DNA from: Verticillium longisporum
Taxonomy: Eukaryota; Ascomycota; Sordariomycetes; Glomerellales; Plectosphaerellaceae
Length of the DNA: 64,000 bases
Assembly (NCBI GenBank): GCA_019188255.1
Contig: JAETXT010000014.1
Span: forward strand, 682,001 to 746,000
Direction of reading: 5' to 3'
Shown in pieces: positions 11,894 through 23,827 of this stretch. Position 1 is the stretch's first letter, and every line of letters starts with the position of its first letter. The position numbers were made by a program, and so were the translations under genes. The notes beneath the pieces were generated by a model. That model was given only the letters and a program-made list of their open reading frames with translations. It made no database searches and was not told the DNA's origin.

Positions 11894-14800
11894 TGTCTTC
11901 TATCATGGTTTCGCGCTGGTTGAGAAGGGCATGGGCAGGATGAGACATGGGAGACTTTTTGATGTGAGCATCGGCATCTCGAGGACGGTGGATGCTTTCC
12001 GGTATGCTGTTTTCTTCTTCATGTGTATTATTTGTTGGTTGTTCTTCGTGATGGGGTGGTCGCAAGTTGCTGGGCATCTGTATGCTGATTATGATAATGG
12101 AAGTCTTCTCTGCTTTCCCAATTTTCTGGGACAAACTTGTTATACCGGAGAGGATCAGTGACACTGCCTCCGCCTTGCCTTCATAATTCGTGTCCTCGAG
12201 ATATATCACCACATTGAAAACTTCGTCTCTTAAGCTATGCCTCACGAGCCCTGAGCTCAGCCTACCTAGGGTACAGCCATGGTATCGCAGAGTTTCTTCC
12301 TCCGTCAACATCAACTCGGTGCAAGGACGCAAGAATACTGTTGAAGGCAAGTGACCAACTTGGAAGAGCTTGACAAGGCTGCCGGCTTTTGGTCATTCGC
12401 AGTTTGGAGGAGCTTACCAAGAAGCTGACTCGAAATATTGCGCTTGAAAGCATGTTAACACAAGGTCTAATCAGAGACAACCAGGCCACAAGGCCAGGTC
12501 GGCAGCTCAATGGTCTCTCAAACGCGGTATCATCGCACCAGAGAAGTGCATCATCCATGATGAGCTACGTGAGAGTGGATTTAAGCTTTGGCCGGACCTC
12601 GCCGCACTTCCTTACCCTTAGAAAGGGATTTATAGCAGCGGCATGAGCGAAAGAAACGTGGCGCAGCAGCAACAAGAACATGTTTCAATGCAGAAAAAAC
12701 ACCGCATGAAGTCGTAGGAGGCATGTTTGTTCATGCGCCGGTTGGCGAGGCTTGGCCAATTATATCATATTGTTGAGACGGGTATCCCTCGTGCGGGCTA
12801 GCGAGACCGACAGCCAAAATCAAAGTAGTCAAAACTGGTGTGACCAGAGGTAGACCGCTCAAGAATCCTGTTACAGGCCTTCACTGCCACGAGTGAACTC
12901 CAGGAGAATATTTCTCGCCGAGACGAGGGCGTGTCTCCATCTGAGGCCTCATGCAGATGGACGAAGGTGGTGAACCAAGTACGGCCTGTGACGTTGTAGT
13001 AAGCTCGGGGCTAAGAGATCAGCAGAATCAATGTAGGTCCCAATATCTCAACTACCGAGGGTGCATGGGTTGGACATCCAAGCAGTGTTGGACTGGACTG
13101 CGGGTTCACTAGCTGCGTGGGTGGCCGGTGTGGTGTGTGTAGCAATGGTCGAAACGAAAAGGCACGTCCAATGGACGGCACGATGCTCCGCACTTCCCTC
13201 AGAGATGTCCAGACCGGTCAAAAACGAGTGTGCTTTGCTTTCATTTTCTCCGATTGAAGAAGCCAGAGGGTGCTGGGAGACGCCATGTGCAAGCCCAGGC
13301 TTATTGTGATAGACGGCAGTTCCAAAATGAGGGCTTGTCAGGGCTTGTCTTTGGCTTCACATTGGTATTGACCTTGCGCTCCTTGATATGACAACCACGA
13401 GGTAAGGACAGATAATAGGATGCCCGAAAAAGCTATTCGGCAAGAAATCGACCTCCCAAGAAGAGTCTGTAAATTGTTGATCTCAGGTAACAGCATGCCG
13501 TCATGTTCTTGTGTCAAGCTACGCCAGTAATCCACTGTTGTAGGAAGCCCTAGTATGTCAAGAACCAGCAACCTACAAAGTTCGGGTGGCGACTTGGGCT
13601 GCCGCCCGTTCAGGCGGCGATTCTGGAAGCACCAATCGGTCCAGGAGCGGGGTGACAATTCCATTGGCAGCCATGAAGCTGGACGCATCAGGTGTGTCGC
13701 CTCTGGAATGCGGGGAAGAGTCTGGGGAGCATGAGGCGGCTCTTTGACATGAGACTATACCCCAAAGCAATCCCCTGAGTCTCAAGCCTCGAATAAGCTC
13801 AAAAGCGTACCAGTCTGGTCAGTTGCATGAAATTTGAGCGTCAAGAGCCCGAAGGCCGAAGGGACGCAGAAACGCCATACCATCAGGCTGCCGGCGGGTC
13901 AGGATGCTCGCTGCTCTGTACACAGGCCAATGGAGTCATGCCACTCCTTCCTGCATATTAGAAAAAGGTCAGGAGACCTGTCATGCCGTAAGATGAACCA
14001 TATTACTTCCCGTACATCGTGAGCGTGGTGTTTGACGGCCATCAGCTAAGGCCGAACACCGTATGACAAGGTACACAGGTTGGGCATACACACAGCTCGG
14101 CAGGTCACAGGATTGTACAGTGCGTTTCTGAGGAGGGAATCGGCTGTGATCGGAAATAATTGCTTCTCAAAACTCTGCGGGTGCCGGGCCCCCCTTGTCG
14201 ATGCTTGAAAGATGAAGTCGTTGGCCATTCCAGGCAAATTTGGCCGTGGCCATGCTTAGGCCATCCGTGATCCGAGGGTGGAGCAGCTACAGTGGATGGC
14301 GGGGTTACATGTGCGGGGTATTGCACCTGTTCGCTCCTTCTCCACACGAACCAACAGCGACAACAACATGGGTGACGTGACTGGTGACTGGAGAGGAGCG
14401 TATGAGTCGGGGTTGAGCATTCACAGAAGCAACGACAGACTCAGTTTTTGCCTTGTCAAGGCAACAGGCCAGGCTATCCCTCAGTTCCTGCCGAGACTGC
14501 AGTCAGCTGCGAGTCTGTAGAATATTGGTGCCGCGAGAATGTGCTTGATTGCTGGAAGAATTTAAGGTCTGAATAATGAGGTATATGAGACTACACTGCG
14601 CGTAAAGGAAACTGTCTGGTGACCGTCATTAAAAGCAATCAATCTGGCCGCACCGTGTGGTAGCCATGACGATATGCTCAGAGCCTGGGCCTGCTTCCCT
14701 CAATCAAGTACCTTCCAGATACGCAGCGCGCAGCAAGTAGGAAATTTTGCGTGGCAGGCATCATCTATCTACTGTACAGAGTGCGCCTGCTCTCTCACCA

Positions 14801-17423
14801 CACCAGGTAGAAGTCTCCACCATAAGTGGATGACGAGGTGCCTAGACTGGCACAGATGCGGCGAGGCTTGCATGAGCACGTCAATAATGGAGAGGCAAGC
14901 AAGAGGAACGGGGAGAAGCAGCACCGTGGCCAGGATTCAGACGAGGTTCTTCAGCTTTTCACGATCTCTTGTATACCTGGATATCTGTACTGTATTTGCA
15001 CACCAGTCTTTCGGGTAAGAGCAATGTGCCAAGCGCTTTCTCAACCTTGGGCAGCTACCTCCGGCCCGGACGATCCTGACGACGACGACACCTGGTAAGA
15101 CCACATGAGGCAATGGTCTGTGCGGCCTCTATCCAGATGTTCCGAAGACTACAAACCGCCCAATGGCATTGGACCAAGGAACGTCTTTGACTGCAACAAC
15201 ACCATTTCCTTCATTGATACCATCATCGCCCCCAGCGCACCCTCCGCCCCGCCCCCGCGCTCTCCTCCCTTGTCCCTTTTCTGGATCCATCAGCGTGCAG
15301 CCATAGATTGCAGTTTTGCTTCAGTCACCTCGCTACTGGGCCCCCACCACCACTACCACTGCCTTCACCGACGACAGCCTCTGGAGCCGCTACTCGAGCG
15401 CACGACGACCAGAAGGGTGACGAGGTGGACGGCCATTCGTTCGCCTCCTCCGCCGCCCGCCACACGTGTCCTCTTTATCTGCATCCCGACACACGCCTGA
15501 ACAGAGCCCCGGTCGCCCTCTTGGTCACCGGACACACCACAGTCCCCCTCTCGCACGTCTACCTGCCTGTTGCTCGGGATGCAGCCTGGTGGAGTGCAGT
15601 GCAGTTGCCGCCTCTCTGGAAGTCCAGACGCCGGCGACCATGATCATGGGGTGGTGAATCCACCAGTCTACCGTCCTGCCGGTCTGCGACTCGGCCGGCT
15701 CGCGCGCTGTTGCCCTGAGGCCTCCGCATTTCTCATCAATGTAGCTTCACAATGCAAACCGAATCAGTGCCAGCACATCAACACGGTGTGACCTGCATAC
15801 GTCGGAACCAGACTCGCAAGCCCCAGCAGCGCTGACCTTCACAGGATCCGTAACAGGACCCCCCACCTTTGAAGCGACATCAGACGTCTGTTTTTCTCGC
15901 CCAGGAGGAGCAAAGTTGACGATGAGGTACCTCGGCCGCTGCGTCATGGCTTGCCCCGTCCTCCATGACCAGGTGCGGCAACATGTCGATCCCTGTAGGT
16001 CAGCCATCAGCCCATGCCAGGCTTTCGTAGAGCGTACAGCTCTTCTGACAGGGATACAAAGTACCTACATGTACCTGGGCATAGATTCGTGAGTAAAGTC
16101 TTGATCCTGGCTCAGAACATAGGAGAGCGAAAGAAGCAGCAGGCTCAGATCGCGACGGCCGAGACCTGCTTTACTCTACTCTCATTGTCGTATTATGGCG
16201 TAGCCGGTGTTTTTCAGCTCCATGCACCTCCATCAAACAAGACTTGACTTTCGCGAACTAAACACATCAGACTGGTCAAAGACTGTTGCCACGACTTATC
16301 TCGCCGCTTTGCGATATCGCATCTGTGCTCAGCGTCCATCGCCTGCAGCCACACTGTCCCTCTGGTCCTCGATCGAGTCAAGAAATCATGTGCTCAGGTC
16401 ACTCTAGCCATAGACAGCTGTTCCCAGGCCTCCGCACTCCCCCAGTTCCCGACGCTTCCAGGCCAGTCAGCGGTCGTCCCGAGCCTGCGAGAGCAACAGG
16501 GTTTCCCGGGTGTTTGGAACCATGACCCAAAGAACTCTCCTCAGAGAGGGCTTATCCCCTCTTCATTCCGCTCTTCTTTTCGTACCGTCCAGGCGTGTTC
16601 CGGTACTCCTCCCCGCGATTCAGACGCCCTCGAGGGTCTGTGACAAGACAATTCCCTAGGCTCGTGCCACGCCGAAGGTTGACATCCAGATGTACCATCG
16701 ATTCCGGAGTGTCTCCAAGTCTCCGCCCCCACGCCATGTCCCACGAAGTCGATGACATTGGCACAGCTCTAGCATGGAGGTCCATGGAAAAAATTCCTTC
16801 ATTGGAACCGCCTCGTTCCCGATCCTTGAACATAGTCTCACACTGTGTGTAGCTGCATTACAACGGCGCTAAGGATTCGTTTTGGGCTGCCACAAATTGG
16901 TCGTCAAATGGTCATATGCAGCCGGATCCCAGGCATATACCTGCAGGTACCTTACCAAAGACCGAACGGCACCCCTGCCCCTATTCTCGGGCTCGTGAGC
17001 ACTTGACACTTTCTCCCTCTCGGCGAAGCACGAGTGCCTATTGTTCTCTCACGCCACTAGTGTGGGAATACCGGAGACTTTGCCTAGGCCGAACAATAAG
17101 TAAGAAGAAATTGTGCCTGGGTTCCAGGTTGAGGCTCTCCCGGAGGTCATCGCCCACCCAAAAGGTTCTTATAAGTGCCTTGGAACCCCTTCGCAGTTTA
17201 TCGAGCCCGGTCCTCTTCTGCATTCCATCCGAAGACAACTTCTGTATCCTTATTTCATATACCTCCTGACTGCTCGTCGCTGGCCCTCGAGAACTGCTGA
17301 TCTATGATTTATCTTGGACACACTGCATCTCGTCATAAATTAACACTACTTCCAACGCGAAGTCTCGTTGCATCTGCCACGCCACCCCATCACCGGTTAT
17401 TCTGCTCTGTCCACCGACACATC
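11894..17423. other. 5.5-kb interval without recognisable genes
   Basis: Separates the APH-fold gene and the aldolase gene, both on the plus strand. Base composition is ordinary and not RIP-like. No open frame here shows a recognisable domain, signal peptide series or consistent splice structure. The last several hundred bases are pyrimidine-rich, as in fungal promoters and leaders, and presumably belong to the aldolase gene. Confidence 0.55.
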
Positions 17424-18557
17424 ATGGCTCCTCATCACGATGCCTCGTCACCAGCTGGCAGTTATACAGCGGGCTTTAACCATTTCTCGTTCAGACAAGC
17501 ACAATCCTCAGAACTTAGAATGGGTGACATCAGCCCTACGGGATCGCAGGCTTTTCTAAGTAGCTCTTACGACAGCTCCTCGCTCGAGCCGGCGGCCCAT
17601 GCGGCTCGCCCACTGTTACCCGGGGTGTACGTGCTCACCATGTGCTTCTTCGAACCGGAGACAGAAGACCTTGACACGGACACGATAGCTCACCATGCTG
17701 TGCGACTTGCACGAGCGGGTGTGACAGGCTTGGCCACGCAAGGGTCCAATGGCGAGGCGGTCCATCTGACGCACGCAGAACGCCAGCTAGTCACTGCCAC
17801 CACGCGACAGGCGCTTGACGATGCGGGTTTCCGTTCCATGCCCATCATAGTGGGATGCGGTAGCCAGAGCACGCGTGAAACCATCCAGTACTGCAAGGAA
17901 GCTTGGGCAGTGGGCGGTGACTACGCCCTGGTCCTGCCGCCATCCTATTACGCGCCACTCTTTGCGCCGTCATCGGAGACGGTTTTAGAATTCTTCAACA
18001 AGGTGGCGGATGCATCGCCGATCCCCATCATCATCTACAACTTCCCCGGTGCTGTGGGAGGCATGGACCTTTCTTCCGATACCATCATCACGCTCTCCAG
18101 CCACCCCAACATCGTAGGCGTCAAGCTCACCTGTGGCAACACGGGAAAACTCAACCGCGTGGCAAACGCGACCCGAAGACTATCCAAAAATTACGATCAC
18201 GAGCGCCCTGAGTTCCTGGTCTTGGCTGGATCGGCAGATTTCTCCATCCAGTCACTCGTCGCGGGGGGCCACGGCATCCTGGCGGGACTAGCCAACATTG
18301 CACCCAGGGCCTGCATCCGGACCATCGAGCTCTTCCGAGCGGGAAAGCTCGCGGAAGCGCAGAAGTTCCAGGACGTCGTGTCCCAAGGCGACTGGACAGG
18401 GATTCAAGGTGGTGTCGTGGGTGTCAAGGCCGGATTGCAGGCCTGGATGGGTTACGGAGGCTCTGCTCGTAGTCCGCTACCAAAGCCGACTGCGGAGCAG
18501 ACAAAGAGGTGGCAGAGTGGCTTCAAGGAGCTGGTGCTCCTCGAGAAGACTCTATGA
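17424..18557 (+). CDS. Dihydrodipicolinate synthase / 4-hydroxy-2-oxoglutarate aldolase superfamily protein
   Basis: Class I (Schiff-base) aldolase of the DHDPS/N-acetylneuraminate lyase superfamily; in fungi such proteins include keto-deoxy-sugar aldolases (for example L-threo-3-deoxy-hexulosonate aldolase) and HOGA-like enzymes. The chosen start (17424) gives 377 residues; an in-frame ATG at 17304 would add 40 residues that look like translated leader, and a later one (17520) would remove 32. Visible motifs: PGVYVLTMCFF (66-76, first beta strand), GSNGEAVHLTHAER (107-120, the G-[ST]-x-GE substrate loop), IIIYNFPGA (202-210, with the proton-shuttling Tyr205) and GVKLTCGN (232-239, with Schiff-base Lys234). 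The N-terminal 60 residues are Ser/Ala-rich and not part of the barrel. No intron. It stands alone, so the exact substrate cannot be inferred. Confidence 0.9.
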   Translation: MAPHHDASSPAGSYTAGFNHFSFRQAQSSELRMGDISPTGSQAFLSSSYDSSSLEPAAHAARPLLPGVYVLTMCFFEPETEDLDTDTIAHHAVRLARAGVTGLATQGSNGEAVHLTHAERQLVTATTRQALDDAGFRSMPIIVGCGSQSTRETIQYCKEAWAVGGDYALVLPPSYYAPLFAPSSETVLEFFNKVADASPIPIIIYNFPGAVGGMDLSSDTIITLSSHPNIVGVKLTCGNTGKLNRVANATRRLSKNYDHERPEFLVLAGSADFSIQSLVAGGHGILAGLANIAPRACIRTIELFRAGKLAEAQKFQDVVSQGDWTGIQGGVVGVKAGLQAWMGYGGSARSPLPKPTAEQTKRWQSGFKELVLLEKTL

Positions 18558-21029
18558 GGTGGCCGGGACAGAGGTCACAGCCCCAACGGTCGTTGGCGCT
18601 TCTCGGGAGTTTTCCACCGAACGACTCACGAAGATGCGCCTGGCATGTCTTGGTTCGGAACCAGACCAAAAATGGCGTTCCACAGTGCATTGGCACTTGG
18701 AAAGGAAGATTGTCTCGACTTGTGTGTGTTTGAACGAAGAGATTTGGGCTTATCGTACGGCAGTGTGGTTTGTATTTCGTTCAAGGGCGGGCGTCCGGCG
18801 TCTACTTTGAAGGCGGTTTGTCACAACGCTTCTGTTGTCCATCACATGAGTTGCGAGGCACCGAAGAAGCAAAAGGGGATCGCGTAGCATCAACGTCTCC
18901 GAGGCAAAGTCCACAGCGTGGTCGGTAGTGAGGCTGAATGACAAGGTGCCTCTTTGGGGTCGTTGGTGGGGGCTTGTCCAAAAAGAAAGGCTTGTGTGAG
19001 ACGAAGCCGACTGGAAGTAATGTAGGAGTGGACTATAAGTGAGCAATACGAATACTTCTCGCCGAAGCCCTCCGCGCCTCGTAACACGGCATGCGCAGCC
19101 GAGACGCCGTACTGCATATGTGGAAGAGGAAGGCTACGCATGTAGCTGACCTTTGGGTACGGCACCAGAGATCTGAGATGACTGTTGCGGCTCGGTGGTT
19201 CAATTTAGGGGGCTGTCGGTGGTGGGTGACTCAGCTGGTGGTGGTGGCTGGCTGGGTTCCTGCTTGCGAGGCTCCTGCCTGGCTGCTCAGGTACCTACCT
19301 CACCTACCTATGTAGGTAGGTACCTTGACGGTCGTATTTGTGTTCCTTGGGTCAAGAACAACAAAAGTCGTGGTTTCAACGACACCTCTCGTCCCAGAGG
19401 TGCGCATATTCCCAAACAAAGCTCGCCCTGCGTGGGTAGCTGCATCGCATGGTCCGCGTGGCATGTTTGTCTGGTCGCAATGACGACGCTGTACCGCCAT
19501 GGGGATGCCCTTTGCTACGACTCGTCCCATGTTTTTGTCCAACGGGGCCGGCCAAGGCTCTCTCTGGTCCTCCCACGCGGGTCGCTGATCTGATCCATCG
19601 CCACTTGGGCTAGTAGCGACTTAAGAAGGAAAAGCAATACTGACTGAACCGGTGGTCTGTTTCTTATTTTCGACCCCTTTTGATTGCCCCTGGCAAAACG
19701 TCAACATCCACGGCCTCTCCAGAAGCAGTGCTACTGACTGCCGCAGATCTGCCCATGCCATGCCATGCCAATCTAGCGACGAAATACGCGAACGAAAAGG
19801 CCTACCCGCCTGCGATGCACCGCGCTAGCTGGATGGACGCCATGTCATGTCATGGCCCAGTCGATCGCAATGAGTGAGACGTCAGGAGGGGCCTGCGGCG
19901 GTGAACGCTGTTCGCCAGGACGCTATTACGCCTGCTTGTCCCTGATTACCCCCCCGGGCTGATCGGCAGCCTGCAGGACGATAGAACCTCCCGCCTGGTG
20001 GGACGGCAGCTCTTTTTGGCGCTTATCTGCGTCACAGCCCACACAGGTCGTGTCCCTGGGAGCTGCCTTGGGCCCTGCCCAGCCGGCTCCCTCTTCTCTC
20101 TACCAGTCTTCTACACGTCTGATCGACATTGCCCAATTGGCAGCATCAATGCTCAACGAGGCCACATAATCCGAAAGGGGGAAAAGATGGGTGGGGTGCA
20201 GATCTTTTTCGTCCTGCGCCGACCAGGGGAAGGGGCTGATCCAGTGGCAGGGCAGCATGAAGACTTTCCCAGCGGAGGGTGAGAGACGCCCCTTACCATG
20301 ATGCAGCTGCCATGTGTGTTTTCTGATCCCTCCGACATGTCAATAATCTCCATCCACAGGTCGCTCACCCTTCAGGCGGAACGAACGGTTTGCTGCGAGT
20401 CCAACCAGCAAACAGGGAATCAGCAAGCTGGGCTGGGCTGCCCCTGATGAGCGTGATGAAGGGGATATTGATGGTTGATTCTGGGACTAGTACCAGTGCC
20501 AGGGTTCCCATTTTCGTTCGGACTCCGATCAGCCAGCCAGCCGGTCGTACCGTGCGTGGGTTCGTTCATCGACAAACCAAATCTCGGCCGAGCGACCAAC
20601 GCCAACGCAGTGCTGCTGCCGGCTTCTGATCGCCTCAACAGAAAGCTGGGGGACATCGGGTGTTGTTTGAACCGTTGTCCCGCAGCCCCATATGCGACCC
20701 TCTGCGCCCCAGGTACGCACATACCTATGCACACATGCTATGTCCCATGGCCACAAGGTTGGTGGAGCTGTCACCATGGGTCAGGTGGAAACTGGAAGCT
20801 CAAGGGAGGGGCTTGGTAGGCAAGACGAAACAGCCGAAGGGACAATGGCCTTTGGTGAGATGATCGTAGACCATGAGTTGCGCGTGTGTCTCGGCGGTGC
20901 TGGCCGCCTCCTCTCGAACATATAACCCTGAGGGCGTCCCCCCCGTCCCCTTTTCGACTCTCCCCGCGGGCAGCAGCACATGGGCTATCGTCTCCTACAC
21001 TCTTTTGCATCCGACCCACTGACGCAACC
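18558..21029. other. 2.5-kb intergenic region upstream of the tyrosinase gene
   Basis: Contains the 3' region of the aldolase gene and the promoter of the tyrosinase gene. No recognisable gene. A compact inverted repeat at 19290-19324 is the only structure that stands out. A pyrimidine-rich stretch with an AACATATAA (TATA-like) sequence near 20918-20926 lies about 110 bp before the tyrosinase start codon. Confidence 0.55.
19290..19324. repeat. Nested inverted repeat built on ACCTACCT/AGGTAGGT
   Basis: An 11-bp arm (GGTACCTACCT, 19290-19300) is matched by its reverse complement at 19314-19324. Between them, ACCTACCTA (302-310 of this block) and TAGGTAGGT (313-321) form a second, nearly loop-free hairpin. 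A related TAGGTAGGTAGG string occurs alone near 4927-4938. Confidence 0.9.
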
Positions 21030-23151
21030 ATGCTTCTCCCCTCCTTCACGGCGCTCTGCGCCCTTGCCACCATCCCTTGGGTGGACGCGCGGACAGATTA
21101 TCCCGTCGTTGGCGTCAAGTCTGGCATCAACCCCCTCACGGGAGAGACACCTGCAAGGAGGAATATCAGTGCCCTCTACGAAGAGGCTGGCCCGCAGTGG
21201 TAAGTGAGACACGGGTTTCTGAGATGTAAAGACCTGCATACGCTAACCCAACCTCCAGGGACCTTTACGTCGACGCACTGAAAGCCATGCAACGAACCAA
21301 CGAGACGGATCCCCTCTCCTATTTTCAAATTGCCAGTCAGTAGCACCGAGAAATCTGTAAAGTGGCGACAACCATGTTCGTTGCTGACTCTCTCAAGGTA
21401 TCCATGGGCAGCCATACGGGCCTTGGCCACCAGGCGCTGCTCAGACGGGAGCTCAGCAAGGATACTGCCCTCATAATGTGAGTTTCATTGTGTAATAAAC
21501 TCTTTAAGTTTGATCTAACGCAAATGATAGGAGCCCTTGTTCGGGACGTGGCATCGCGCCTACTTGAGCCTTTATGAGGTCGGCTACTACCCTGCCAGTT
21601 GATACGCGAGATCAGCACTGACACGACGCAGCAAACTCTCGTCAAGCACGCACAGGAAATCGCCCAGACGTATCCCCCTAGGTACAGAAGGCAATACGCA
21701 GAGGCTGCTGATCGGTTGCGTGCTGCCTGGTGGGACTGGGCGTCTGACTCTCGCGTTCCTCCCGTTACCACGCAAAAGACCGTCGTCATCAATAGACCTT
21801 ACGGAGATGGTGTGCGCCCCCTGAGAGTACTCAACCCGTTCTACACCTACAAGTATCCCCAGTCGGCACAAGACGGGGCCTATGGCAGGTTCAGTGGCGT
21901 AGGCAACACGAAGCGGTGCACGCAACAGGGCAACAGCTATCCCAAGTCGGCAAATGAGCTGCTGTCGAAGATCTCCCTCAAGAGTCAAGTGGTAAGGAAC
22001 GCCGACTTGGAAGAGACGATGCCGCAGGCTAACGAACTGGAAAGTATACTGCCCTCAGCCGTGCCAAGTCATGGTCCGAAATCAGCACCTCGGCCAATGG
22101 CGGCTCCAGCATTGAAGGCCCTCACGGATCGATTCACATACGCGCCGCCTGCGGACTTGACTTTGTCTACCTTGAGACATCTGGATTTGAACCCTTGTTG
22201 TACGTTTCTCGCTGTCGATACTCCTCGGCCGCATGCCGCATGCCACCCTAGTCGGAACACTAACAGCAGAGCAGCATGCTCCACCATGTAAACGTCGACC
22301 GTTTCCTTGCCTTCTGGCAGGTCCTCCATTACGAGAACGGGCAAATCGAATTTAACTACCAGACTGACGGTCTTTATGCCACGCCAAGAGGTACCACTGT
22401 CACAGCCAAGTCCCCCTTCGGCCCTTTGAGAACGAGCGCGGTCCCCTGACCAGCGAGGACATGACCAACATCGGCGACTGGGGCTACACATACGAACCCA
22501 TCGAGTTTTGGAGGCAGAGCCCTGCAGAACAGAAGCGCGTGGTCACCCAATACGTCAACAAGTGGTACGGTCCCCAGCGCCAGGTGACGGCTCCCCGCGC
22601 TGTGAAGGCCAGGGGTGTCGCCGAGCCCCGGTATTACGCCAACCTCGAAGTTGAGAGGTCAGAGCTCGACCTGCCCGCCATGGTGGATCTGTACGTCAAG
22701 GGACGCCATGCCGGCTCCTTTGCCCTGCTGGGCATGCCCATGCAGGGCAAGAGTTACGAAGAGATTCCGCTGCAGCAGGCCATTCAAGACGCGGCGTTTT
22801 CCCTGAACATCACATCCGCACTGGGCATGCGCGAGGTGCTCAACCATCACCTCGAAGCTCGCATCACAAAGGTCAGTCACTTATTCGGCCACCTGTCGCC
22901 ATTCAAACCGCCAGCTAACATGACTGCAGCCCGACGGAACCTTGATCCCGCTCGAGACGGTACCGAGCCTCAAGATCGACCTCGAAGAGATCCAAGTCGC
23001 CGCGCCCGAGACGGACGAGGAGCTCCCCAAGTTCGGGCTCGCCGACGTTCGGCCAGCCCGTGTCAAGGCGCTTACCAAGGAGGTCGTCGAGGTGCTTGTC
23101 ACGGTTCACGTGCCGTGCCCGACAGAGACGCCCACATACGGAGTCCTCTGA
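21030..23151 (+). CDS. Tyrosinase (polyphenol oxidase) with two reading-frame disruptions
   Basis: Type-3 dicopper oxidase that hydroxylates monophenols and oxidises o-diphenols to quinones, the precursors of melanin. About 580 residues if both disruptions are bridged. Inferred exons: 21030-21199, 21259-21335, 21398-21477, 21531-21578, 21599-21991, 22045-22199, 22275-22871, 22930-23151; introns are 53-75 nt with CTAAC/CTGAC branch sites. A hydrophobic N-terminus (MLLPSFTALCALATIPW) suggests secretion. CuA ligands: HGQPYGPW, then CPHN (Cys-x-His thioether pair of fungal tyrosinases) and FGTWHRAYLSLYE. CuB: GPHGSIH and FEPLFMLHHVNVDRF (signature 2, with Glu for the usual Asp). The C-terminal lid domain follows (RYYANLEVER...). 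Breaks: 20 nt (21579-21598) between LYE and LIREIS bring a stop if translated and are too short for a normal intron; and the frame shifts at the five-C run 22412-22416. It may be a pseudogene or suffer from sequence error. Confidence 0.9.
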
Positions 23152-23827
23152 GCGCTAAGGTTGCGGAGGTGGAGCTTTGTTCATACGCGTTGCTTGGGTT
23201 GTAACATGCACATTACGTTCTCTGCATATTCATCACTTCTTAGTTCTCATTTGTCTGTCCCACGACTCCTCGACGGAGGAGCCCCAGGGGAGGTTTGTAT
23301 TTAAGGGCCTTTGCCCTTTATCCGGGGCTGGATGACTCGCAAGCCAGAACGATAATCATTATTATCTCTGCTTCTCTTTGATTGATGCTTGCTGCTAAAA
23401 TTGACGCTTGATGCCAGGTTGATGCTTTAGATCACTCCCTTACTTCCGAGACTTACATACCTGCGTCCCACGATGCTTGAACCGCTTGACGTACGCGAAG
23501 TGAAACTGGCACTGTTGCACAAAGGGGCGGCGGGGGCGGGGAGGCCGCCTTGTTCTGGGTCAAGCATAGTGATACCATCTCGCAAGTCCCGTCGGTGGTG
23601 CCGCGGCGACGAAAGGCCCGATGACAGTGGGCGCGGGTGCGATGCGATGTCTCCGGTGGCACGTTTCGCAGGGCCGTCGTCTAAACTGACGTCGGCGGCA
23701 TCTCCGAGCGGGCATTGCCCCCCCTGTCTACTGTGCAAGCAATCCACCTCATCAAGCCGTAGGGTCAAGGCTACAGAGCCGACGGCAGACACAGCAGCCA
23801 GGTGGGCTGAGAGAGAGAGAGGGCCGC
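23152..23827. other. Convergent 3' intergenic region
   Basis: Separates the 3' ends of the tyrosinase gene (+) and the MFS gene (-). An inverted-repeat-like stretch with TTTAAGGGCCTTTGCCC lies near 23299-23315, and a short GA run lies at 23808-23822. No gene is recognised. Confidence 0.5.

Noticed and set aside
11838..12350. 170-codon minus-strand frame downstream of the APH-fold gene
   Set aside because: Overlaps the 3' end of the real gene and shows no recognisable domain.
21579..21598. Accepting the 20-nt GT...CAG segment as a normal intron
   Set aside because: Far shorter than any intron in the gene and without room for a branch site; recorded as a disruption instead.
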